Program-made: the position numbers and the translations under genes
Shown: in pieces, positions 1-8,466 of the stretch
Layout: every line of letters starts with the position of its first letter
Position numbering within the stretch: the stretch's first letter is position 1
DNA from: Actinocatenispora rupis
GTDB taxonomy: Bacteria; Actinomycetota; Actinomycetes; Mycobacteriales; Micromonosporaceae
Length of the DNA stretch: 64,000 nucleotides
Direction: 5' to 3'
NCBI RefSeq assembly: GCF_016861975.1
Contig: NZ_BOMB01000015.1
Location: forward strand, 62,001 to 126,000
The notes under the pieces: generated by a model
What the model was told of the DNA's origin: nothing
The model's input: only the letters and a program-made list of their open reading frames with translations
Databases searched by the model: none

Positions 1-1034
<1,034 letters not shown>

Positions 1035-1071
1035 CGACCCGAGCCGGCGCCAGTCGCGCCGGTGTACGACG

Positions 1072-1104
1072 GAGCCCGCCGGATCCACCTGGTCCGGCGG
1101 GCTC
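1072..1104. terminator. Bidirectional terminator hairpin between convergent genes
   Basis: A perfect 12-bp stem (1072-1083 with 1093-1104, arm GAGCCCGCCGGA) and a 9-nt loop, followed on the plus strand by TTT. It lies between the 3' ends of cysM and the convergent membrane gene. Confidence 0.8.
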
Positions 1105-1119
1105 TTTCGCGTACCCGGG

Positions 1120-1830
1120 TCAGGTGGCGCCGGCGGTGAGGATGAAGCCGGTGATCAGCGTCGCCGTGCCGAGGCCGAGCAGCAGCCAGGGCAGCCCGCG
1201 CCGGTCGACGAGCGGGAACGCCGCGGCGCTGAACGCCAGGCCGACGATCCCGGTGACGACGATGGCCGGCTCGAACCAGCCGGGCGTGGCGCCGGCGATG
1301 ATGGCGATGAGCGCCCACAGGCCGCAGCCGATGCCGCCGACGCAGAGTACGAGGGCCCAGATCGCGGCGATGGCGAGCTGCCGCATCCGCGGGCTGCCGG
1401 GCGACGGGGCGGGCAACGGTACGGGCTGCTGCTGGGCGCCGAGCACCGCGTCGCGCCGCGGTACGCCGGGCGTCACGGGCATCGTCTGGGTGGCGGTCTC
1501 CGCCGGCGCGCCCGTCGGGTACGGCCCGGGTGCGGCGACGGCCGCCGCGGTCACCTCGGCCGGACTCATCGGTACCGGCGCGGGCTCGGTGGGGCCGGAC
1601 GGCGGACCCGGCATCGCCGTCGGGGGCGCGTCGTAGCCCGCGGGGGGCGTGGGTCCGGACTGTGGAGTGGCGTCGGGCACGGGGCGCTCCTGTGGCCAGA
1701 CCGGTACGGGGCCGGTCGCCGGGGCGCCGTCCGCAGCCGGAGTGTCGGTACGGCTGTCGTTGCCGCTCGGTGCCTGCGAGTCCACGTCGTTTGGCGTCTT
1801 CCCTGCGTCGGTTGTCGGTGCGCCCGGCAC
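1120..1830 (-). CDS. Proline-rich membrane protein, unknown function
   Basis: 236 residues from a GTG start. Residues 1 to about 145 are low complexity, rich in Pro, Ala and Thr, with no recognisable domain. The last 90 residues contain three hydrophobic segments (roughly 150-175, 185-205, 215-233) and end close to the membrane. This is the common actinomycete layout of a disordered cytoplasmic tail followed by a small DUF4190-like membrane bundle, but I cannot assign a family. It sits in the position where mycobacteria carry a rhomboid-like gene between cysM and murI, and it is not a rhomboid: no GxSG motif is seen. It is transcribed against the flanking genes. Confidence 0.7.
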   Translation of the reverse strand: MPGAPTTDAGKTPNDVDSQAPSGNDSRTDTPAADGAPATGPVPVWPQERPVPDATPQSGPTPPAGYDAPPTAMPGPPSGPTEPAPVPMSPAEVTAAAVAAPGPYPTGAPAETATQTMPVTPGVPRRDAVLGAQQQPVPLPAPSPGSPRMRQLAIAAIWALVLCVGGIGCGLWALIAIIAGATPGWFEPAIVVTGIVGLAFSAAAFPLVDRRGLPWLLLGLGTATLITGFILTAGAT

Positions 1831-2023
1831 GGTACGGCATCGCCGGTGCGGGTCGCCGTCACCACCGTCACGTCCGTACGGTCGGCGACCGCGGACAGCA
1901 TGTCAGGTCGCCGGCACACGCCATGCGGTACGACCGTTCGGGTGCCGGTATCAGGGTGTCACGTTGGCGACACCTAAGTCGGCGAGGCGGCTCCGGCGTG
2001 TTGGGAACGCGTAGGCTCCGCGC

Positions 2024-2905
2024 ATGCGCGACCACTCGCCTGCCCGATCCCCGGGCGACGCGGTACCTGCGGCGGAGGCGCCCGGGACCGACGCGCCGAT
2101 CGGGATCTTCGACTCCGGTGTCGGCGGCCTGACCGTGGCCCGGGCGATCCTCGACCAGCTGCCCCGCGAGGAGCTGCTGTACGTCGGGGACACCGCCCGC
2201 GCGCCGTACGGGCCGCGGCCGATCGCCGAGGTCCGGCGGTACGCCCTGAGTGCCCTCGACCACCTGGTGGAGCAGGGCGTCAAGATGCTGGTGATCGCCT
2301 GCAACACGGCGTCGGCGGCGTGCCTGCACGACGCCCGCGAGCGGTACTCGGTGCCCGTGGTGGAGGTGATCCGCCCGGCGGTCCGGCGCGCGGTCGCCGC
2401 CACCCGCAACAACAAGGTCGGCGTGATCGCCACCCGCATGACGGTCATCACCGCCGGGTACGACGACGCGTTCTCGGCGGCGCACCAGGTGTCGCTGCGC
2501 AGCGTGGCGTGCCCGGAGTTCGTGCCGTTCGTGGAGCGCGGGATCACGACCGGGCGTCAGCTGCTCGGCCTGGCCCAGTCGTACCTGGAGCCGTTGCAGC
2601 GGGACGGTGTCGACACCCTCGTGCTCGGTTGTACGCATTACCCGCTGCTCGCCGGGCTGATCGGGCTGGTGATGGGGGACGGCGTGACGCTCGTCTCCAG
2701 CGCGGACGAGACGGCCAAGGACGTCTACCGCGTTCTCACGGAGAGAGACCTGTTGCGTACGGACGGCGCGGCGGCTCCGCGGCACCGGTTCCTGGCCACC
2801 GGGGATCCGGCGCGGTTCACCCCGCTGGCCCGGCGGTTCCTGGGGCTGTCGTCGGCGGCGGCCGAGCCGGCGCACGCGTTCGGCGGGATCTCGCTGGCGT
2901 CCTGA
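2024..2905 (+). CDS. murI: Glutamate racemase
   Basis: 293 residues, interconverting L- and D-glutamate for peptidoglycan. The two catalytic cysteines are in ACNTAS (Cys93) and GCTHYPLL (Cys203), and the N-terminal signature [10 protein letters not shown] is at about 28-37. There is an extra stretch of about 24 residues before the fold, longer than in most family members. The hexamer TAGGCT at 2012-2017 ends 6 nt before the ATG and no Shine-Dalgarno is visible, so the mRNA is probably leaderless from this ATG. It heads a co-directional run murI - MBL - rph - rdgB. Confidence 0.95.
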   Translation: MRDHSPARSPGDAVPAAEAPGTDAPIGIFDSGVGGLTVARAILDQLPREELLYVGDTARAPYGPRPIAEVRRYALSALDHLVEQGVKMLVIACNTASAACLHDARERYSVPVVEVIRPAVRRAVAATRNNKVGVIATRMTVITAGYDDAFSAAHQVSLRSVACPEFVPFVERGITTGRQLLGLAQSYLEPLQRDGVDTLVLGCTHYPLLAGLIGLVMGDGVTLVSSADETAKDVYRVLTERDLLRTDGAAAPRHRFLATGDPARFTPLARRFLGLSSAAAEPAHAFGGISLAS

Positions 2906-2936
2906 CGACGCCGGGGAAGCACCGAGGGGTAGAGAC

Positions 2937-3683
2937 GTGAAACTGACCGTCGTCGGCTGTGCCGGCAGCTTCCCGGGCCCCGACGCGCCCTGCTCGTCGT
3001 ACCTGGTGGAGGCGGAGGGGTTCCGGCTGCTGATGGACTTCGGCACCGGGTCGCTCGGCACGCTCCAGCGGTACGCCGACCCGCACTCGATCGACGCGAT
3101 CTTCCTGAGCCACCTGCACGGCGACCACATGTTCGACGCCTCGGCGTACGTGGTGGCCCGGCGGTACGCGCCGACCGGTCCGTACCCGGCGATCCCGGTG
3201 TTCGGGCCGGCGGGCACGGCCGAGCGGCTCTCCGCCGTGTACGACGGGGGCGCGGAGCCGATGGACGACATCTACCAGTTCGTCACGCTCACGCCGGGTA
3301 CGGGATCGATCGGGCCGTTCCAGCTCACCGTGGACCGGATGAACCATCCGGTCGAGACGTTCGGCGCCCGCGTCGAGCACCGCGGCAAGGTCCTCGCGTA
3401 CTCGGCGGACACGGCCGGGTGCGACCAGCTCACCAAGCTGGCGCACGGCGCGGACACGTTCCTGTGCGAGGCGAGCTACGTGGAGACCCGGCAGAACCCG
3501 CCCGACCTGCACCTGACCGGCCGCGACGCGGGCGTCCACGCCACCCGAGCGGACGTCGGCCGCCTGCTGCTGACCCATCTCGTACCGGCGTGGCACTCGG
3601 AGGCGCAGACCCTCGACGAGGTGTCCGGGCAGTACGCGGGGCCGACCGAGGTGGTGCGCCCCGGCGCCTCGTACGAGGTGTGA
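2937..3683 (+). CDS. Metallo-beta-lactamase-fold phosphodiesterase (Rv1339-like, cAMP)
   Basis: 248 residues with the metal motif SHLHGDH (His59, His61, Asp63, His64) near the N-terminus and later metal ligands in YSADTAG and LTHLVP. It resembles RNase Z-fold hydrolases. The homologue at the same locus in Mycobacterium tuberculosis (Rv1339) is known as an atypical cyclic-nucleotide phosphodiesterase, so cAMP hydrolysis is the most likely role; this is inference from synteny and fold. The GTG start has GAGGGG about 7-8 nt upstream. It starts 31 bp after murI and is likely co-transcribed with it. Confidence 0.85.
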   Translation: MKLTVVGCAGSFPGPDAPCSSYLVEAEGFRLLMDFGTGSLGTLQRYADPHSIDAIFLSHLHGDHMFDASAYVVARRYAPTGPYPAIPVFGPAGTAERLSAVYDGGAEPMDDIYQFVTLTPGTGSIGPFQLTVDRMNHPVETFGARVEHRGKVLAYSADTAGCDQLTKLAHGADTFLCEASYVETRQNPPDLHLTGRDAGVHATRADVGRLLLTHLVPAWHSEAQTLDEVSGQYAGPTEVVRPGASYEV

Positions 3684-3725
3684 CGCGGCGGCGGCGCAAC
3701 CGGCCGGTACCTCTAAGGTTGCGGC

Positions 3726-4451
3726 ATGACGCGTGCGGACGGACGGGCGGCGGACGAGCTGCGACCGGTGACGCTGGAGCGGGGCTGGACCCGCAACCCG
3801 GAAGGCTCGGTACTGGTGTCGTTCGGCGACACCCGGGTGCTGTGCACGGCGAGCGTGACCGAGGGCGTACCGCGCTGGCGCAAGGGTTCCGGCCAGGGCT
3901 GGGTGACCGCGGAGTACGCGATGCTGCCGCGGTCGACGAACACCCGCGGTGACCGGGAGAGCGTCAAGGGCCGCATCGGCGGGCGTACCCAGGAGATCTC
4001 CCGGCTGATCGGGCGCAGCCTGCGCGCCTGCATCGACTTCAAGGCGCTGGGGGAGAACACCGTCGTCCTCGACTGCGACGTACTCCAGGCCGACGGCGGC
4101 ACCCGCACCGCCGCCGTCACCGGCGCGTACGTGGCGCTCGCGGACGCGGTGGCGTGGATGGGCCGCAAGCACATCCTCGGCGGCCCGCCCGCGAAGGCGC
4201 TGTACCGGTCGGTGTCGGCGGTCAGCGTCGGCGTGATCGACGGCGAGCCGCGCCTCGACCTGCCGTACGAGGAGGACGTGCGCGCGGACGTCGACATGAA
4301 CGTGGTGTGCACCGGCACCGGCGAGTTCGTGGAGGTGCAGGGCACCGGCGAGCACGACGTGTTCGACCGCGCGCTGCTGGACCGGCTGCTGGACCTCGCG
4401 GCCGCCGGCTGCACCCGGCTGGCCGAGGCGCAGCGCGAGGCGCTGGCATGA
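3726..4451 (+). CDS. rph: Ribonuclease PH
   Basis: 241 residues, the standard size. A phosphorolytic 3'-5' exonuclease that trims tRNA 3' ends. Family signatures are seen in order: [12 protein letters not shown], the phosphate-binding region [16 protein letters not shown] (about 80-95), and [20 protein letters not shown] at 3714-3719 precedes the ATG by 6 nt, so the gene may have its own leaderless promoter despite following the MBL gene. Its stop codon overlaps the rdgB ATG (ATGA). Confidence 0.96.
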   Translation: MTRADGRAADELRPVTLERGWTRNPEGSVLVSFGDTRVLCTASVTEGVPRWRKGSGQGWVTAEYAMLPRSTNTRGDRESVKGRIGGRTQEISRLIGRSLRACIDFKALGENTVVLDCDVLQADGGTRTAAVTGAYVALADAVAWMGRKHILGGPPAKALYRSVSAVSVGVIDGEPRLDLPYEEDVRADVDMNVVCTGTGEFVEVQGTGEHDVFDRALLDRLLDLAAAGCTRLAEAQREALA

Positions 4452-5074
4452 CCGGGCCGACCACCGTGCTGCTGGCCAGCCGCAACGCGAAGAAGCTGGT
4501 CGAGCTGCGCCGCATCCTCGCCGCCACCCCGGCCGGCGAGCGCGTCACCCTGATCGGCCTCGACGACGCCCCGGCGTACGAGGAGGTGCCCGAGTCGGGG
4601 CTGACGTTCGCGGAGAACGCGCTGATCAAGGCGCGCGAGGGGGCGCTGCGTACCGGGCTGCCGACGGTGGCGGATGACTCGGGCCTGGCTGTCGACGCGC
4701 TCAACGGCATGCCCGGCGTGTTCAGCGCCCGCTGGTGCGGGCGGCACGGCGACGACGAGGCGAACCTCCAGCTCCTGCTCGGCCAGATCGGCGACGTGCC
4801 CGACCAGTACCGGGCGGGGGCGTTCGTGTGCGCGGCGGCGATGGTGTGGCCGGACGGCCGGGAGCAGGTGGTCGAGGGCCGGATGGCGGGCCGCGTCATC
4901 CGGGAGAAGCGCGGTACCAACGGCTTCGGGTACGACCCGATCTTCGTCCCCGACGGGTACGAGCTGACCTCCGCGGAGCTGTCCGCCGAGGAGAAGGACG
5001 CGATCAGCCACCGCGGCAAGGCGTTCCGCGGGCTGGCCGACCTGATCGCCGCCGAACTCGTCGAGCAGCCCTGA
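4448..5074 (+). CDS. rdgB: XTP/dITP pyrophosphatase (RdgB/HAM1)
   Basis: 208 residues. It hydrolyses non-canonical purine triphosphates (XTP, dITP) to monophosphates and so keeps them out of DNA and RNA. Motifs: [12 protein letters not shown] at the N-terminus, [12 protein letters not shown] (metal-binding acids), [14 protein letters not shown], and [10 protein letters not shown] at the C-terminus. It overlaps rph by 4 bp. The rph-rdgB pair is widely conserved in actinobacteria. Confidence 0.95.
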   Translation: MTGPTTVLLASRNAKKLVELRRILAATPAGERVTLIGLDDAPAYEEVPESGLTFAENALIKAREGALRTGLPTVADDSGLAVDALNGMPGVFSARWCGRHGDDEANLQLLLGQIGDVPDQYRAGAFVCAAAMVWPDGREQVVEGRMAGRVIREKRGTNGFGYDPIFVPDGYELTSAELSAEEKDAISHRGKAFRGLADLIAAELVEQP

Positions 5075-5115
5075 CCGGCTGAGGACACCCCGCCCCGGGT
5101 GGCACCATGTGGGGC

Positions 5116-5682
5116 ATGGGTGTGCATCTGGCCGGTGAACCGGCGGCGGACGAGCTGCTCGCGTCGTCGCCGCTGGCGCTGCTGATCGGGATGCTGCTGG
5201 ACCAGCAGGTCCCGATGGAGGTCGCGTTCGCGGGGCCGGCGAAGATCGCCGACCGTCTGGGCGCGTTCGACGTGGCGTCGATCGCCGGCGCCGACGACGA
5301 GTCGTTCGCCGCGCTGTGCGCGACACCGCCCGCGGTGCACCGGTTCCCCGGCTCGATGGCGAAGCGGATCCAGGCGCTCTGCCGCTTCCTCGCCGACGAG
5401 TACGACGGGGTGCCGGAGGCGCTGTGGACCCGCGACGACCCGTCCGGCGCCGAGGTGCTGCGCCGACTCAAGCAGCTCCCCGGGTACGGCGACCAGAAGG
5501 CCCGCATCTTCCTCGCCCTGCTGGGCAAGCAGTTCGACGTACGGCCCGCCGGGTGGCGGGAGGCCGCCGGTGCGTACGGCGAGGAGGGGTCGCGGCGGTC
5601 CATCGCCGACGTGGTGGACGACGCGACGCTCGCCGACGTCCGCGCGTACAAGAAGGAGATGAAGGCGGCGGCGAAGCGCTGA
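5116..5682 (+). CDS. HhH-GPD family base-excision repair-like protein
   Basis: About 188 residues. It has a helix-hairpin-helix segment LPGYGDQKARIFLALLGK followed by an Asp (QFDVRP) in the place of the GPD catalytic Asp. It belongs to the actinobacterial uncharacterised HhH-GPD family that starts with HLAxxPxAD...SPLALLIGMLLDQQ. ATG 5116 is chosen over ATG 5107 because MGVHLAGEP fits the family N-terminus. No iron-sulfur cluster cysteines are present. Glycosylase activity is inferred from the fold only. It lies just upstream of the minus-strand tRNA. Confidence 0.8.
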   Translation: MGVHLAGEPAADELLASSPLALLIGMLLDQQVPMEVAFAGPAKIADRLGAFDVASIAGADDESFAALCATPPAVHRFPGSMAKRIQALCRFLADEYDGVPEALWTRDDPSGAEVLRRLKQLPGYGDQKARIFLALLGKQFDVRPAGWREAAGAYGEEGSRRSIADVVDDATLADVRAYKKEMKAAAKR

Positions 5683-5692
5683 GCGCTGCCGG

Positions 5693-5765
5693 TGGGGCCG
5701 GTGAGATTCGAACTCACACTGGCATGGACCTAAACCATGTGCCTCTGCCGTTGGGCTACGGCCCC
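5693..5765 (-). tRNA. tRNA with anticodon UAG (Leu codon CUA), short variable arm
   Basis: A 73-nt cloverleaf on the minus strand: acceptor GGGGCCG/CGGCCCC, D arm GCCC..AGGC, anticodon stem CATGG/CCATG with loop TTTAGGT (anticodon TAG), a 5-nt variable region, T arm GTGAG TTCGAAT CTCAC, discriminator A, and no encoded CCA. The loop TTTAGGT is that of normal tRNA-Leu(UAG), but bacterial tRNA-Leu has a long variable arm and this molecule does not. The tRNA call is firm; the amino acid is not. Confidence 0.85.
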
Positions 5766-5855
5766 GCGAACTGCCAGCACAGTGTAGGCGCGGGCCGCGG
5801 GCGCCGGTGATCACCGTCGGCCCGTACGACGGCACCGCCGCACGGGCCCGCCCGG

Positions 5856-7127
5856 TCAGTCCTCGGGCTTGTCCTTGCCCGGCTCGTCCTTCGACTCGCC
5901 CGGAGCGTCCGGGTGCGGCAGGTCGAACCCCATGTCACCCAGGTCGAACGAGGCGGTGGCGGCGAACGCCTCCGGCTCGCTGAAGTCGTCGGCCGACGGC
6001 AGCAGGTCCGGGTGGCTCCAGACCGCGTCGCGGCCGTCGATGCCGCGGTGCTCGCGCAGCGCCTCCCACAGCGCGGTCGCCTCGCGCAGCCGGCGGGGTC
6101 GCAGTTCGAGACCGACGAGCGCGGCGAACGTCTGCTCGGCCGGGCCGCCCTCCGCGCGCCGCCGCCGGAACGCCTCGGCGAGGCGCTCCACGTTCGGCAG
6201 GCGGTCGGCGACGGCGGCGGCGACCACGTGCGTCACCCAGCCCTCGACGAGCGCCAGCGACGTCTCCAACCGGTTCAGCGCGGCACGCTGCGCCGGGGTG
6301 TCCTCCGGCGTGAACACGCCCTCGAAGTTGAGGTCCTGCATGGACTCCGGGTTCGTAGGGTCGACGTGCCCCAGCGCCTCCTCCACGGCCTCCCGGTTCA
6401 CCGTGATGCCCTGCGCGTACGCCTCGACGGCGGTCAGCATGTGCCCGCGCAGCCACGGGACGTGCGCGTACAGCCGGTGGTGGGCGGCCTCGCGGAGCGC
6501 CGTGTACAGCCGGACCTGGTCGGCCGGCAGCTCCAGACCCTCGCCGTACGCCGCGATGTTGGTGGGCAGCAGGCCGGCGACACCGGCCGGGCCGAGCGGC
6601 AGCCCGATGTCGGAGTCGGACAGCACCTCACCGGCGAGCGACGCGAGCGCCGCGCCGAGCTGGCCGCCGAACATGGCGCCGCCGAGCGACTGGACCATCG
6701 CGTTCATCGGGCCGAGCTGACCGCGCAGCTCCTCCGGTACGAGATCGCCCATGGAGCTGACCATCCGGCCGGCGACCGGGTCGCACAGCTTCTGCCAGAC
6801 CGGCAGCGTGTTGTCCACCCAGTCGCGCCGGGTCCACGTGGTGGTGGAGGTGACACCGGTCGGCAGCGTGGTCACCGGGTTGAGCCACAGGTCGGCGAGC
6901 TGCATGGCCTCGGCGAGCTGCGCCCGGTCCTCCAGCCCGAGGGCCGGGTCGTCGGACGAGAGCTGGTTGATCGCGACCTGCTTGGCGAGGTCCCAGTTGA
7001 CGGGGCCGCCGGAGCCGGGCGTCGTGAGGAACTGCTGCAGCTGGGACAGGAACCGCGCCACCTGTTGCGGATCGTTGGGGTCGGGCGTGCCGCCCGGCAC
7101 CGAGAACCCGAACGGAATATCAGTCAT
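5856..7127 (-). CDS. Zinc-dependent metalloprotease-like protein (DUF2342 family)
   Basis: 423 residues starting MTDIPFGFSVPGG. It belongs to the actinobacterial family annotated as putative hydrolase or zinc metalloprotease linked with coenzyme F420 gene neighbourhoods. The region REAAHHRLYAHVPWL (about residues 210-225) occupies the family's signature helix; a canonical HExxH is not present, so proteolysis is doubtful. The N-terminal ~100 residues are helical. The C-terminus is acidic and charged (ESKDEPGKDKPED). It is divergent from the YlbL-type protease gene, a pairing conserved in actinomycetes. Confidence 0.75.
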   Translation of the reverse strand: MTDIPFGFSVPGGTPDPNDPQQVARFLSQLQQFLTTPGSGGPVNWDLAKQVAINQLSSDDPALGLEDRAQLAEAMQLADLWLNPVTTLPTGVTSTTTWTRRDWVDNTLPVWQKLCDPVAGRMVSSMGDLVPEELRGQLGPMNAMVQSLGGAMFGGQLGAALASLAGEVLSDSDIGLPLGPAGVAGLLPTNIAAYGEGLELPADQVRLYTALREAAHHRLYAHVPWLRGHMLTAVEAYAQGITVNREAVEEALGHVDPTNPESMQDLNFEGVFTPEDTPAQRAALNRLETSLALVEGWVTHVVAAAVADRLPNVERLAEAFRRRRAEGGPAEQTFAALVGLELRPRRLREATALWEALREHRGIDGRDAVWSHPDLLPSADDFSEPEAFAATASFDLGDMGFDLPHPDAPGESKDEPGKDKPED

Positions 7128-7311
7128 CACAACGTCCCATCGCACCGCGTGCAGGAAGGTGCAACCGCCCCGGTCACACCTTCCACGGTACGCGACGGTT
7201 CGGGTGGCGGTGCCGGCCAGGCGTCCGCTGACGGCGAAACACGGGCAGGTCACGGCGCTGCCGGCGGGGCGGGGTGGGTGCACCGGGCGCCGGCCGAATA
7301 GGCTCCGGAGC

Positions 7312-8337
7312 ATGGAACGTCGCGGGTGGACCGTGCTGATCGGCACCGTCCTGGTGGCCGTACTGACCGCCCTCTCCCTGGTGATCAAGGTGCCGTACGT
7401 GGCGCTCGGGCCCGGGCCGACCACCGACACCCTCGGCAAGGGGCCGGACGGCAAGCCGATCATCACCGTGGTGCACGGCACGGCGTCGACGTCGAAGGGG
7501 CAGCTCCGCCTGGTCACCGTCACCGTGACCGACGACCTGACGCTGTGGTCGGCGGTCGGCGACTGGTTCGACCGCAAGTACGCGGTGGTTCCGCGGGACG
7601 TGGTGTATCCGCCGGACCAGTCCACCCAGCAGACCGACCAGCAACAGCAGCAGCAGTTCCAGGACTCGCAGGCGGCCGCCGAGACCGCCGCGTACCGGGA
7701 GCTGGGGTGCACGGGGCCGGCCGTGGTGAGCGTCGGCTCGGTGGTGAAGGGGTCCGGTGCGGCCGGCAAGCTCGCCGCGGGCGACGTGATCACCACCGTC
7801 GACGGTACGAAGGTGACGTCGACGGAGAACCTGGTGAAGCTGGTCCAGGCGAAGCCGGCCGGCACCACGCGCACCGTCGGGTACGAGCGGGACGGCAAGG
7901 CCGGTACGGTGTCGATCACCACCGGCAAGGGCGACTCGGGCAAGGCGGCGCTGGGCGTCACCGTGACGCAGAAGCAGCCCTGCAAGTACGAGGTGAAGGT
8001 GAGCCTGGGGGACATCGGCGGGCCGTCGGCCGGGCTGATGTTCGCACTGGGCATCGTGGACACGCTGACGCCGGCGGACCTGACCGGCGGGACGGTCATC
8101 GCCGGCACCGGCGAGATCACCGCGGACGGCAAGGTCGGCCCGATCGGCGGCATCCAGGAGAAGCTGATCGGGGCCCGGCGCGACGGCGCGACCGTGTTCC
8201 TGACGCCGAAGGACAACTGCGCGCAGGCCGCGAAGGCCGTACCGGCGGGGTTGAGGCTGGTGAAGGTCGACACGTTGCACGACGCCGTCCAGGCGCTGGC
8301 CGACCTTCGGGCGCACAGGCCGACACCCACCTGCTGA
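7312..8337 (+). CDS. Membrane-anchored PDZ/Lon-S16 serine protease (YlbL type)
   Basis: 341 residues: an N-terminal membrane anchor (about 7-27), an outward-facing domain with a Gln-rich patch (110-115), a PDZ domain (about 135-205, GDVITTVDGTKV) and a Lon-type proteolytic domain with the Ser/Lys dyad in GGPSAGLMFAL (Ser239) and GGIQEKLIGA (Lys284). Both catalytic residues are present. Relatives such as YlbL act on membrane or secreted proteins. TAGGCT at 7299-7304 lies 7 nt before the ATG with no Shine-Dalgarno, so a leaderless start is likely. Confidence 0.9.
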   Translation: MERRGWTVLIGTVLVAVLTALSLVIKVPYVALGPGPTTDTLGKGPDGKPIITVVHGTASTSKGQLRLVTVTVTDDLTLWSAVGDWFDRKYAVVPRDVVYPPDQSTQQTDQQQQQQFQDSQAAAETAAYRELGCTGPAVVSVGSVVKGSGAAGKLAAGDVITTVDGTKVTSTENLVKLVQAKPAGTTRTVGYERDGKAGTVSITTGKGDSGKAALGVTVTQKQPCKYEVKVSLGDIGGPSAGLMFALGIVDTLTPADLTGGTVIAGTGEITADGKVGPIGGIQEKLIGARRDGATVFLTPKDNCAQAAKAVPAGLRLVKVDTLHDAVQALADLRAHRPTPTC

Positions 8338-8466
8338 CGGTCCCCGGGCAGGTCAGCGCGGGCGGTTCGGCGCACTGACAGGCACTGCACGTACCCTGGG
8401 ACGCCAGGCGCCGGCGGGAGGGCGCGGGACCGCCCCCGGCGGTCCGGCTCCCTAGAGGGGTCACCG

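Noticed and set aside
3713-5326. Minus-strand frames over rph and rdgB
   Set aside because: They are shadows of clear housekeeping genes and have atypical composition.
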